From contig NW_013171860.1 in assembly GCF_000151665.1 (NCBI RefSeq), positions 808,138 to 872,137 on the forward strand: 64,000 nucleotides of DNA, written 5' to 3'. The position numbers and the translations under genes are program-made. The notes under the pieces were generated by a model. That model was not told where the DNA came from, did no database searches, and saw only the letters and a program-made list of their open reading frames with translations. The DNA comes from Blastocystis hominis (lineage: Eukaryota; Sar; Bigyra; Opalinata; Blastocystidae). Of this stretch, positions 46,316-57,257 are shown piece by piece (within the stretch, counting starts at the first letter, position 1; each line of letters opens with the position of its first letter).

Positions 46316-46661
46316 TTGGTTCCCCTGTAGGAATATCCGTTCCCCATCATTATGCCTTATGAGTACGAGATTTCTTTCGGCAAAAGAGCGTGGGAGTCGG
46401 TGTATATTCACGATTGCACGCATGCTTGGAATGACTGTTGAACATAGAAAACTGTTGGGCGATGTGAAAGAGGAAGAGCTTGTAGAGGCAGAAATCAACG
46501 AAAAGGATTATCAAATGATTGTGTTTGAGAGCCCAATGCTGGAGTTCATCAATGAGCAGCATTATCATGGACTGGCTCAGACAGGAGATATGGAAACGCC
46601 TGCAAAACTGAAGAAAGGAATGTCGGGAATAGCGACATGCTATGAAAAGGAATTGTTTTAG
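45604..46661 (+). CDS. DPH2: DPH2, diphthamide biosynthesis subunit (one in-frame TGA)
   Basis: Seven exons (45604-45687, 45719-45781, 45813-45884, 45915-46053, 46092-46276, 46331-46401, 46448-46661) sum to 276 codons with all phases agreeing. Introns are 31, 31, 30, 38, 54 and 46 nt. Family landmarks: IALQFPDSML, ILGDTTVCPCCVDVV, MVVHFGDACMSL..IPVYYAF, FMVGKLTLPKLANF, PIIMPYEYEI, and the C-terminal HYHGLAQTGD..GMSGIATCYEKE. With DPH1 it performs the first step of diphthamide formation on EF2. Oddities: shorter than typical DPH2 (350-530), and codon 46050-46052 is TGA, one base before the fourth intron. The 54-nt intron is stretched by GTA repeats. Alternatives: another donor, a sequence error, or a failing gene. 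Confidence 0.75.
46282..46315 (+). repeat. (GTA)n microsatellite inside DPH2 intron
   Basis: Ten or so GTA triplets fill the middle of the 46277-46330 intron, making it about 20 nt longer than usual. Confidence 0.9.
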
Positions 46662-46665
46662 CAAG

Positions 46666-46680
46666 TATTTGTTACAAACA
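46666..46680. terminator. Overlapping 3'-end motifs of convergent genes
   Basis: TATTTGTT (+, 46666-46673) and TGTTTGTA (-, 46680-46673) share a base and form an inverted repeat, TTTGTTACAAA. On the plus strand the DPH2 TAG is followed by exactly 4 nt and then the motif. On the minus strand T at 46685 precedes the motif by CGCC. Confidence 0.65.
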
Positions 46681-46684
46681 GGCG

Positions 46685-47935
46685 ATCTCTTTTGCTTACT
46701 ACCTCGGTTTCGATCACTTTTCCCCTTCTTTGATTTCTTATATATCTTTTCAGGTCGTTGGAACACTGGCTCTTCTTCCTCCTTCTCTGTTGTCATTATT
46801 TTCGACCACTCATCTTTGAGCCAGTTCCACACATATTCAATGAACCAAACGATCGTGAATATTATCTTTCCCAGAATCGAACGATTCTACAAAAATCACG
46901 ATTACCAAATCATCTTCTACCATATTTCGAATCGCAGCCTGCGTACTGATGTACATTTCTCGAACTGGCTTTTCGTATCGGTCCTCAATCTGCGTAAGAA
47001 TATATTGCTCTCTCTTCTTGAAGAAATTGACATAATCCTTTTTCATAGCAGTCAGTTCTTTCACATCGTAGTTCGCAATGAAATCTTCCTCTGTTTTCCG
47101 GATCATCTAGAAGATATCGACCCATTTCAGTACCATACATTCACTTCATCGATCTGCTTTTGCTGCAACATTGCATAATCAGAATAAAGCTGGTTAATTG
47201 TACCTTGCTATCAGTAATACTGACATTCTACACTTACTAACTGAACGATTTTCTGCTCATTATTCCTGTATTCAATTTCAAGACGAAAGTACTCATCCTG
47301 TTCGGTCTTAGAGAGGGCATGCTGCTTCAGTTTCTGGACACTATTCTACGTGTTATCTCGTCCTGTCTAAAGTACATCAATTTCCTCAATATTGTTCGAG
47401 ATAGACAAAGGCAAATCAGGACTCATCTCTGTCTGATCACGAAAACGATCAAAATCCTGGTTTCTGGAAACACCATTAGACATTTCAGGGAAAAAAGAAC
47501 GAGGGTTTTGCTGTTTCTAGAACTAAGTGAAAAGAGTGAGGATGACAGTGTATTGATAAGAATTGAATAGGTCATTCGATTCTGGATACCAATCCATCTA
47601 GTAATAATGCAGATATTCAAAACTCAACGGAATCTAACTTTTGTGTCGGTTTCTTTTTCTTTTTATCTTTACTGGTAGTTCTAGGAACAGCTATTGTAGG
47701 AATATCCGAGGAATCTTCAAGTCAGAGAGAGTAACACAACGAGACCATAATACTCCTCATCGACATCCTCATCCTCGTCTCCAATCTCAATAGATCGATC
47801 ATCCTTGCTCAGACTGGAGTGAATTTCATTTGAGGAGTCGTTGATGGAACTGATTTCATCGTTATAGGTTATGTCGTCAGAAGATGTACTGATCTCCGGA
47901 ATTGTATTTAGATATCTCGGAGACATCTTCAACAT
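46685..47935 (-). CDS. Coiled-coil protein with C-terminal membrane anchor, unknown function
   Basis: Eight exons (47935-47746, 47714-47629, 47597-47547, 47516-47376, 47345-47238, 47207-47139, 47106-46921, 46886-46685) sum to 344 codons plus one T. Introns are 30-34 nt. Layout: acidic Ser-rich N-terminus (IEIGDEDEDVDEEYY), a Lys stretch, a coiled coil at about 150-290 (KLKQHALSKTEQDEYFRLEIEYRNN and on), a hydrophobic helix (ILGKIIFTIVWFIEYVW), then a very basic tail ending KQKR. There is no genomic stop at that point: AGA is followed by the T that precedes the cleavage motif by 4 nt, so a poly(A)-made UAA is expected. Otherwise the frame would run over 60 codons antisense into DPH2. Not recognised; topology suggests a tail-anchored tether. 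Confidence 0.75.
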
Positions 47936-48144
47936 TTAATTTGGAAATCGTGTAAAAGCTCATTGGTTTTTTATTCCAGCTTTTCAATATAATGGCAACG
48001 GGAAAGTTTGGATTTGATCGTGATTTTCCAACAACACGCCTTCATTTCGTAAAAGGTTTTTGTAAACTGTGTAGTCCTATCCAGTGCCGTAATTGATTGG
48101 ACGCACTATTTTGGATGCTTACCCGTCTTTTATTTTTTCTTAAT

Positions 48145-50905
48145 ATGTATTCATCCATTCCTCTCAAGAACCCTTCTAAAGCGGATATTTCATCTCGCCT
48201 TTTAAGTTATGCTAAAAAGAATCTATCTATTGTTCGTGTTTTGTACTCCCGTAATTGAATAGGACAGCAATCGAACTCTTAAGGAGTTACTTAAATCAGC
48301 CGAAGAAGGCAGGAAGCAATTAGTTAATCTTTCCTGCTATGAAAATGATATGTCGATATCAGAAACGATCGAGTATTACTGCTTTGTATCTCAAATTGTG
48401 GATTCTTTCCCGGTAGCCGAGGAATCTGTACACACGTACTTTTTACGCCTTATTTGTAGCCCGTTGGTATTCAGGTGAAGTGGAGTGATATCTACCGAAA
48501 GAATGCGACCTCTACATACAATTTTACATATGAAAAGGCTTGCGTCTTATTCAATATCGCTGCCCTTCACTCGCAAAAGGCGTTCAAGTTCACCTCGGTA
48601 TCTCCTACCCATTTTAGATCTGATTTTTAGAGCATGGAGAGTCTGGGCGATATTCAGATTGTTATCAATGAGTACAAGGAGGCCGCTAATTGCTTCTTAT
48701 ATATTCGCCAGGTCCTGTTTTCTAGTTATGGTCAGGACAATAAAACATGGGATATGAGTGAAGCAGCTCTTTTAGGAGTATTGTTTCAGTTTTCGCTTCA
48801 CAGCTAGTTTGAAAACTTTTGTCATGCGCTCTCGCAGCTAGCCGTAGCCAAGAAGGCGGATCTTTCTGGCACCAAGCCCTACGCCAAGTCTGCGATTCTG
48901 TTCGGCTGCCAGAAGATGTTCGACGATGCTGCTGCAGCTTTTGAATCCAGCAACGCTCCCAGCTCTAGCTGGGCGACTCTTTGTCATATTCTGTCGGAGT
49001 TCTGTCTCGGCAATGCCTACTTGTACCTTGCTGAGTATGCAAAGCAGCGATTGGAAACCACCTCGACGGGCTGTGGCTTGCTGGTTGGCTTGGGTGCGGA
49101 GGCGGAGAAGGTTTTCCGAGCGATTTTGGAGAAGTACCGGAAGGCGCTCAGCAAGCCGCTGTCCGAAATGGCTACCGATCTTGTCCAGAAGTCGCACACC
49201 ACGTATATCGAAGGCATGAAAGAGAATCGCGCTTATGTAGACCGAGGATTGGTTCTGTGATTGATAGCTCGAAGTCCAGACTCCCGTTAGCGACTTCCCG
49301 CAAGTGGAAGCCAAGATCCTTCACCCTCTGACCGAGCCGGATATCCCGAACATCGGACCTGGCAGCTTCGAGAAGATGGTGCCGCAGTATGTGGTGGATG
49401 CGCTGGCGCGGTATCACAGCTTCGCGCAGGGCGAGCTGGACAAACTGATCCAGTCCATCGAAGGATACAACAAGCAGCTGGAGCAGGTGAAGGAGAATCT
49501 GCACGTGGATAATGTTGTATGGGTTTCTGGCTTATGTGAACGGTAGATCTCCACGGCGAAGTCGAAGGCGGGTCTTCCGGAAGAATACTGGGAGCAGATT
49601 CAGGACATTCAGGAGAAGGATGGCCTCCAGACGCTGTTCTCGAGGCTGCATTCGATGAATTCGAAGGCTTCGGCTGTGAAAACGAGCATGCAGGAGTTGC
49701 AGCAGGAACTGGGGGAGCTGCAGAAGCCGGGCAACCCTCCTCTTTCCTCTGCGCTCAGCCAGATCATGGTCGAGCTGAACAAGTTTATGGGGTATTTGGG
49801 CGAAGCGATGTCTGGAGAACAGAAGGTGAACGATCAAGTGCAGAAGGTAACGCAGAATCGCACTTATTTGGAGAGCTCTCGAGGTGATCTCGAGGCGCAG
49901 CTGCCTTCCGAAGATCTGTCCGGTAATGCTCAGGTAGCGCTCGAGCAGCTCCAGAAGGCCGTGGGCGAAATCGATAGCATTCTGCAGACGCGTAGGCAGA
50001 AAATCAACGAGCTGCTGGCGATGGAGAAGGATGACAGCAAGATTCGCGATGAGCTGATTCAAGAGAAGGGATCTGGTGATGAGCGTGGCATTTTCACTCG
50101 CAATTTCAATCTCATCAAGGACAAATTCCACGAGTTGGAGCTAAGCATGCAATGTCAGAACACCTATATTTCTGCTTTGCAGCAGCGATTCGAAGAGTTC
50201 AACATGGCTATGAAGAGCGAGCCTTCCTATATGCAGCGCCAGAGCGTGCTGATCAACATTTCTCGAACGATCGAGGCGTTCAACAATGCTTCGAGCTTCA
50301 TCGCCGAAGGCACTACGTTCTATGAGAAATTGGATGCCAACTACAAGCAACTGCGAGCCCGATTTGACGCGGAGAAAAAGTCTGCTTCTCCTGGCTTTGG
50401 CTCACCGAAGCGTTCCTTCCCTCCTGCGTCAGGATCCCCGCCACCTCAGGGTCCTGGAGGTAATTACTATGAGCAGAATGATTCGCAATTCCCTGCTTAC
50501 CAGCCGCAGCCGCAGCCATATCAGCCACAGCCATATCAACCTCAGCAACCACAGCAACCTCAGCAACCTCAGCAACCACAGCAACCTCAGCAACCTCAGC
50601 AGCCACAGCAACCTCAGCAACCTCAGCCATATCAGCCCCAGCCGCCTTTCCAGCCTCAATCCTATCAGCCACCTTTCCAGCCTCAGACCTATCAACCCCA
50701 GCCGCCCCAACAACCTCAGTTATATCAGCCTTATTCATATTATCAGCCCCCTCAGCAGCCTTATGCTCCTTATCCGTCTTCATATCCTCAGAATGGTGTA
50801 CCTGGCTATCAGTATGGAAACCCGGGAATGAAGCAGTGTAAATATTGTCAGCATGTAAATGACCCAAGTCAGACAAACTGCAACACTTGTGGAAAGTTGT
50901 TATAA
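48145..50905 (+). CDS. BRO1/ALIX-like ESCRT-associated protein with C-terminal Cys4 finger
   Basis: Eight exons (48145-48231, 48263-48427, 48460-48597, 48631-48711, 48736-48777, 48808-49236, 49268-49513, 49547-50905; introns 31, 32, 33, 24, 30, 31 and 33 nt) give 848 residues. The BRO1 domain (IPLKNPSKAD.., YEKACVLFNIAALHSQKA, AYLYLAEYAKQRL-like stretch) is followed by a V-shaped helical region (about 330-620), then a Pro/Gln repeat tail (QPQQ units) as in ALIX. BRO1 proteins bind ESCRT-III and act in endosomal sorting and membrane scission. Unusual: the protein ends in CKYCQHVNDPSQTNCNTCGKLL, a CxxC..CxxC zinc-ribbon not part of standard ALIX. A cleavage motif follows 16 nt after the stop. 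Confidence 0.88.
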
Positions 50906-50920
50906 AATGTTATTGCTCTT

Positions 50921-50928
50921 TGTTTGTT
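50921..50928 (+). terminator. TGTTTGTT 3'-end motif of BRO1/ALIX gene
   Basis: 16 nt past the TAA stop. Confidence 0.65.
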
Positions 50929-51411
50929 TCAGTCTGTTTTGTAGGATGATGTCTTTGAGGAATACAAGAGTGTAACCGAGTACAACCATTTGTAATTACT
51001 ATAGGAGCGAAAGAAAGAGGATTGAAGGTGTATTTCTGTTGTAGGCACAGTTGCCTGAGTCAAAGAATGAATAAAAAGAGTTGTGCAAATTAGAAAGTCA
51101 GTTTTCTCAGAAGAGAGTAATCACATGGATTACTATAGTTGGACAGTTGAGGGATAACAGCCTAGTTGGTATGATATTTCAAACCTATGAACAATGTTTA
51201 AAAGAGACATACTAAACTAAGGAATTTGAAATGAATGCTTTGCTTTTTGTGTGTTTTGAAGTGTTTAAGAATCCTGACACCATTTTCAGGAAATGAACTT
51301 TAGACGAGAATTATCGTTTGCTGTTAATACTCCTGTCGGTCTCTTCTCTCAGCTACTTAGCTAGCCATTCTCTGTACACAAATCATTTATTTTTGATATC
51401 CTTTGACTAGT
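50929..51411. other. Intergenic
   Basis: AT-rich, no gene seen. Confidence 0.45.
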
Positions 51412-51814
51412 ATGGTGCTCCTAATAATACAAACTACGTAATTGCTATAAGATCGAGTACAATGGAATCGAACAACAAATTCGAGATTTCAATTGCCGTG
51501 CCACCAAATTGGACAACCAAATTGATCCGAGTACGAATCCTCGAAAAGCGACTATCAAGAGAATACTGAGTTTAAAGACCTTGCATAATGCGATTGACAA
51601 AAAGAGTGAAGACATAAGCTCAATCTATGAATCGATTACGATGGAACTTGATCAAATCTCACATTCGCTTTCTAGAAGCATATCCTCTTTGCATTCAAGT
51701 CTTAATCAGGCAAGAGCGCAGATTCGAGTCAATCCGAATGATAGATATTGCGAATGCGGAGTATGTACAACGAATCTAGCCCGCTGTCCTGCTTGCGGAC
51801 GGCAGCAATTCTAG
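51412..51814 (+). CDS. Small coiled-coil protein with C-terminal RING-like Cys cluster
   Basis: Likely ATG-only first exon (51412-51414), a 37-nt intron (51415-51451) and one long exon, giving 121 residues; the start is uncertain. The body is helical and coiled-coil-like (IDKKSEDISSIYESITMELDQ). The C-terminus CECGVCTTNLARCPACGRQQF resembles the second half of a RING or a zinc ribbon. Not recognised as a known family. It lies between two genes in the same orientation, and its TAG stop is about 18 nt before a TGTTTGTT motif, which supports a real mRNA end. Confidence 0.5.
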
Positions 51815-51831
51815 CAGTCGAAATGCTTCCC

Positions 51832-51839
51832 TGTTTGTT
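51832..51839 (+). terminator. TGTTTGTT 3'-end motif
   Basis: 18 nt after the TAG of the small Cys-rich protein; T at 51827 then TCCC before it. Confidence 0.6.
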
Positions 51840-51988
51840 TCACAAAAGCAATAATAATAGACCTTGTTCAGAAAACCAACTCTGAAACCCCAGTTTCCCC
51901 GTTTCCTTCTTCCCAGTACCAAGTTTCTATACATTCTAGGGGTATGAAACCAATTTCATAGGAAATAATATATAGGTAAATCGGTAAA

Positions 51989-54900
51989 ATGAGCGATCAA
52001 CCTGCACAAAGCACGAACGAGTTTACTATTGTGGTAAAAGGACCCAATGGCGAAAAGGTTGATATCAGTGTAACATCTTCTGACACGGCAGCCTCGTTAC
52101 GTGAAAGAATTATTGCTTTTTACAGCTTATCTGTGTATTCCAACTATCACTTCGAGATTGATACGAAACCTACTCGCACTCGACTTGACGAAGTGACTCC
52201 CTTCGGAGAAGTTGATGCTATCAAGAACAATGCTATTTTCAACTTAGTTTGCGACCAGTACACTACAACGGCAGCACGCGAGCACATCAAGCGGACCGTA
52301 GCGTTGGTAACTGACACGCTGCCGCTTATTATGCTCATGACGAAGAAACAGGTAGAAGATGTTCCTGAAAGCGTTTTGGCTTACGAGAACATTCTGAAGG
52401 CTTCGATGGAAGGAAAGGAGCCCACGGAGGACATGAAGCCGAAGGAGAGTTATCTCGACAAAGAGGCGATTGAGAAGGACCAGCAGTTCAAGAGCGAGAT
52501 CGAGAAGCCGAAGTTCCCTATCCAATTCAACCTGGATTCCTTCACGAAGACGCACGCGCTGCTGAGCGAAAAGAAGGAATATCCTCTGTGCAGCATGCAG
52601 ATGTCCGCCTACAACCCTCCGAGCTCCAATCGCCAGTTGATCGGCGACTTGGCCTATCTGCGCGTAGAGCCGTGTAGCCTCGTACATCGTAGATCGTAAC
52701 GAAGGAGAACGCGGTGCTCCACATCACTTGCTGCACGAACGGCTTCTACGTGAGCCAGTCTTCCGATTCCGTGTTCAACGCGGCTGCGAGCGAGCAGCAC
52801 TCCACGGTCTATTCGACGCTCTGCCACCTGCTGGTCGCGGTGTCCCCCGCGTTCGCCGCGTGGTACAAGCAGCACGTGGAGGAGGGCGATCGCACGGAGA
52901 AGTTCTCGCTGGAGGAGATCCTGGACTCGCTGCCCACCCTCGCGAGCAACACGATTCCCCCGCAGCACTGGTTCGCCTCCTCGCAGGACGACACCGTCAG
53001 TGTGGAGCTGCTGCATCAGGCCGCGCAGCTGCTGGCCGGCGAGACGCTTCCGTACCTCTCCTCGGACGTCACTCCCGCGCCGAACTGGCTGCAGGAGTAC
53101 AATCTGGTGAAGGACCAAGTGGACGCCGAGCTGCAGCCCTTCTACTCGTACAGTCTCGAGAACGAGTTCGCCGCGGCGGCCGTGCGCGGAGCGCGTCGCA
53201 TCGTGGATGGTAGGCGCGGATCGCACGCGTTTTGTGTAGAGGCGCTGGTGGCGGAGCCCACGACGGGCGGATTGAAGACGTACCAGGTGGACGGGATCAC
53301 GTTTACGCACATTGAGCCCTCGCTCGCCAACACGGGAGCGCGCGTTCTGGCCAACTACAGCGTGCTTGTAGGCGAGAGGGGAGGGAGCGAGACGTAGGGC
53401 GTGACGAATCTGAACACCGCGAACGTGCCCGAACTTCGCACGATCCTGATGGCGGTGGTGGACTACCGCGGCCGTCGCTTCCTCGCGCAGACGCCCGTTC
53501 CGGGTGTGGTGGAGGTGAGCGTCTGCGAGTGGAGCGAGCTGTAGAGACCCCTCGACGACCTGATGCTGAGCGGATCGTACGATAGTTGCGAGACGCTCTA
53601 CAAGGACGAACGCGTGCAGCCGCAGCTCGCCGAGCTCGCCAAGAAGCTGCACTGGGCGACGTCCCAGCTGAACGTGAAGGCGACGCAGCCGCACAAGACG
53701 ACGCGCGGCGCGTTCGAGGCCCCCGCCGCGAGCCAGCCCGTCGAGGTGAAGGAAAACGNNNNNNNNNNNNNNNNNNNNNNNNNNNNNNNNNNNNNNNNNN
53801 NNNNNNNNNNNNNNNNNNNNNNNNNNNNNNNNNNNNNNNNNNNNNNNNNNNNNNNNNNNNNNNNNNNNNNNNNNNNNNNNNNNNNNNNNNNNNNNNNNNN
53901 NNNNNNNNNNNNNNNNNNNNNNNNNNNNNNNNNNNNNNNNNNNNNNNNNNNNNNNNNNNNNNNNNNNNNNNNNNNNNNNNNNNNNNNNNNNNNNNNNNNN
54001 NGAGACGATCGTGAAGAACCTGCCCACGGCGTTCGACCCGAACGCGCTGACGCCGTTCTCGTACACGACGGTGTCCGCGGGGAAGGGCAAGGAGACGGAC
54101 ACCACGCTGGAGAACAACGTGATCATGCTGTCGAACTTCTTGGTGGGCCAGGTGCTGCCCGTGCTGCACACGCAGCTCCGCGAGATGGCGCTGAACAACC
54201 AGGACAGCAGCAAGCTGGTGCAGCTGATGCACGCCTCGGGCGTGAACCTGCGCTATCTGGGCGAGCTGGCGACGCTCTGCGTCAAGGACTCGCTGGAAGC
54301 GGTGGACGCGGAGGACATGCACATTCTGCGTTCCTGCGAGCTGGAAATGGTCGCGCGCGCCGCGAAGCAGATGCTCACCGTGTTGCTGGCCGACGAGACC
54401 CTCGCAGCGGCGCCGGGCTACGTGGTGGCCGCGTTCTTGAACGCGCTGCTGGCCTCCAAGCGCGATTCGGAGATCCGTCTGGAGGGCATTCGCAAGAACC
54501 GCAAGGCGAAGTCCGGCTCGAAGGTGCCCGAGTCGATCGCGGTGCAGCTGGCTGTGAACGCGGTGACGCCTGCGGGCGTGTGGGATCAGGTTTGGAAGCT
54601 GGTGGACGCGAAGTTCCTCTACTCGCTGAAGCTGTGGGGCGCGGAGCCGACGAGCGGCTTCGAGCCCACGGAGAGCGAGCGCGTGAAGCTGCTGCGCCGC
54701 GTGTGCTCCTTGATGGGCATCTGCGTGAGCAGCCGCGTGTACGATATGAGCGCGTCGTGTGTTCTGGCGCCTGAAGACGTGCTGTCGTTCGTGCCCCACG
54801 TGAAGTGCGGATTCAACTCGCTGCTGAGCAACGAATTGGTGCAGTCGCTGCAGCAGAGCGCGGTGTATCTGCAGCAAGGCTTCCTCTCCGAAGCGTTCCT

Positions 54901-55568
54901 GCAGAGCCGCCAGCTCGTTCTGAACACGGCCACGCTGTGCCAGAAGCTGCATCCCGTGGCGATCCGCGCGCTGAACATGATGGCCTCGATCCTCTTCATG
55001 CTGAAGGACTACGTCAACGCGGTCAAATACAACCGACTGGCGCTGAAATACACGCAGCGCGCCTATGGTGCGGACAGCATCGAGGCCGCCATCTGCCACA
55101 GCCAGCTTTCCGACGCTCTGGGCCACGCGGGAGCGCGCAATGAGTCGATTCTGCACGCGAAGGCGTGTCTGGACATCTACGTGATGGCGTGCGGCGACGG
55201 CTCGGAGGAAATCGGGGAAGTCTACGCGAATCTGGGTCTGCAGTACGAAGAGCTCGTGTCCTATCAGAAGGCCATCGACTGCCTCGCCATCGCCGTGGAC
55301 AGACTGGAGAAGAAGCACCCGCTCTATGTGCAGTGTGTGAAGGGACTGGCGCAGTGCTCTGCGTAGGGAGTGGACGGGGGATGCGATGGAATGTAGATTG
55401 ATGATGAAGTGGTCCGACGCGTGCAAGTATGAGCAGATGTACCAAGAGGTGGTCAAGGAGTCGGAGGAGAAGGAGAAGGAGACCCTGGTGAAGGAAAGCG
55501 AGGAACGGCTGAAGGAGTACAACCAGAAGCTGATGATGCAGATCTCCATGCGTAGTATTCTGGGTTAA
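51989..55568 (+). CDS. CLUH: Clustered-mitochondria protein (CLU/CLUH/TIF31 family)
   Basis: Exons 51989-52663, 52693-53209, 53240-53367, 53398-53514, 53545-55362 and 55397-55568; introns 29, 30, 30, 30 and 34 nt. Family features in order: ubiquitin-like N-terminus (FTIVVKGPNGEKVDI), GDLAYLRIVTKENAVLHITCCTNGFYV, the CLU domain (NWLQEYN..ENEFAAAAVRGARRIVD), VVDYRGRRFLAQTPVPGVV, and C-terminal TPR repeats (AVKYNRLALKYTQRAYG, GLQYEELVSYQKAIDCLA). CLU proteins bind mRNAs for mitochondrial proteins and control organelle spread. About 1,140 residues, slightly short; 81 codons' worth is masked by the N gap at 53759-54001. The frame before and after the gap does not agree with a gap of 243 nt. A short Glu/Lys-rich C-terminal exon completes it. 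Confidence 0.88.
53759..54001. other. Assembly gap (243 N) inside CLUH exon
   Basis: Run of N. One base of a codon remains before it and a full codon starts after it, so a true length of 2 mod 3 is expected if no intron is hidden; 243 is 0 mod 3. Confidence 0.95.
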
Positions 55569-55581
55569 ATGTTTAGTTGTG

Positions 55582-55589
55582 TGTTTGTT
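55582..55589 (+). terminator. TGTTTGTT 3'-end motif of CLUH
   Basis: 13 nt past the TAA stop; T at 55577 then TGTG before it. Confidence 0.65.
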
Positions 55590-55746
55590 GACTAAGTGTG
55601 GAGTGAGTGATCGTTGGAAAGGTAGATTTGGATGGGTAAACAAAGATTCATTTGGATACTTATGACTTGAAAAGCTTCACCTAATATCGCTCATAATATT
55701 TTTATATTTATATAGCAGTATATCAAACAGTTTAAACACTCACAAT

Positions 55747-57238
55747 ATGTCGTGTGATATTGGTGTATATGGACTAAGCGTCATGGGAAGCAATCTTGCT
55801 CTGAACATTGCTTCCAAGGGCTTTAATGTAGCAGTATCAAACCGTTCTCCTGAGAGAGTAAGAATTAGGGATTGAATAGGACGTAGGTGCAAGAGTGCGA
55901 AACAAGAGCCAAAGAAGAAAATCTGGGAGATAAGGTTTTTGGGTCTCAGACTGTGCGTTTTTGATTTCCTGCATGATTTGTAGCCGAAAGAATTTTGTGA
56001 ATCGCTGATCCGACCTCGCAAGATCATCATGTTGGTGAAGGCGGGCGCTCCCGTGGATAAAACCATCGAAAGCCTCGTTCCCTACCTGGAGCCTGGCGAC
56101 ATCCTCATTGATGGCGGTAACGAGTGGTACGAGAAGAGCATCCAGCGAACTCGCAACCTCGAGGAGAAGGGCATTCTCTTCGTGTCCATGGGTGTGTCTG
56201 GAGGCGAGATCGGTGCCCGTCACGGTCCCTCGCTGATGCCTGGCGGTCGTAAGAGCGCCTACGAAGCCTTGGAGAATATTTTGACCAAAATCGCCGCTCA
56301 AGTCGACAACGAAGCCTGCGTAACGTACATCGGTGGCGCGGGCTCTGGCAACTATGTGAAAATGGTGCACAACGGAATCGAATACGGCGATATGGAGCTG
56401 ATCGCGGAGGTGTATCATCTCTTGAAATCGGCGGGCTTCAGCAACCCGGAGATGAGTTCGATCTTCGCGGACTGGAACAAGAGCGAGCTGGAGAGCTACT
56501 TGATCGAGATCACGAGTCTGATTTTGGCGAAGCCGGACGAGCTGGTGGGCGAGGGCTATCTGATTGACCGCATTCTGGACGTTGCTGGAAGCAAAGGAAC
56601 CGGCATGATGACCGTCAAGGAAGCCGCAGAGCGCGGCGTGTCGGCGCCGACGATCTCCTCTGCGCTGTTCGAACGCTACATTTCGGGCGAGAAGGACATG
56701 CGAATGCGCGCGGCGTCGCTGCTGCCGGGTCCCGCGTTCGACTGGGGAACCGTGGATCGCACGCAGCTGGTGTCGGATCTGAAGGACGCGCTGTTCTGCT
56801 CGAAGATCGTGGCGTACGCGCAGGGCCTGGAGATCATCCGCCAGGCGTCGCTGACGTTCAATTGGGGCATCAATCTGGGCGAATGCGCGCGGATCTGGAA
56901 GGGCGGCTGCATCATTCGCGCGAAGATTCTCGATAAAATCCGCGGGGCGTTCGCGCAGGACGCCGGTTTGGAGAATCTGCTCCTCGATCCTGCGTTCGCA
57001 GATCAGTTAGTGAAGCGACAGCAGGCGTGGAGACGCATCGTGACGCTGGCAGCGGCGAGCGGCGTGTCGATTCCGGCGCTGACGGCGAGTTTGCAGTACT
57101 TCGATAGCTTCCGGTCGCAGAGATTGCCGACGAACATGATCCAGGCACAGCGCGATTTCTTTGGATCGCACACGTACGAGCGTGTGGATCAGCCGAGAGG
57201 CCAGTTCTATCATTGTCGTTGGACGAGTGAGCATGCTT
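55747..57238 (+). CDS. PGD: 6-phosphogluconate dehydrogenase, decarboxylating
   Basis: Three exons (55747-55857, 55887-55952, 55984-57238; introns 29 and 31 nt) give 477 residues plus one T. Landmarks: NADP-binding start DIGVYGLSVMGSNLALNIASKGF with NRSPERV, then VKAGAPVDKTIE, DILIDGGNEWYE, VSGGEIGARHGPSLMPGG, GSGNYVKMVHNGIEYGDMELIAE, and the dimer tail FGSHTYERVDQPRGQFYHCRW. It oxidises 6-phosphogluconate to ribulose-5-phosphate, yielding NADPH (oxidative pentose phosphate pathway). No stop at the family's normal end: the frame runs 30 codons further. T at 57238 lies TGCG before TGTTTGTT, so polyadenylation would give HA-UAA at the expected length. Confidence 0.94.
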
Positions 57239-57242
57239 TGCG

Positions 57243-57257
57243 TGTTTGTTACAAACA
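57243..57257. terminator. TGTTTGTT 3'-end motif of PGD within an inverted repeat
   Basis: TGTTTGTTACAAACA: the plus motif runs straight into its inverted copy (TGTTTGTA on the minus strand), although no minus-strand gene is seen ending here. Confidence 0.65.

Noticed and set aside
53303-55549. Long minus-strand frame across CLUH
   Set aside because: Antisense to CLUH and runs through the N gap; no recognisable protein.
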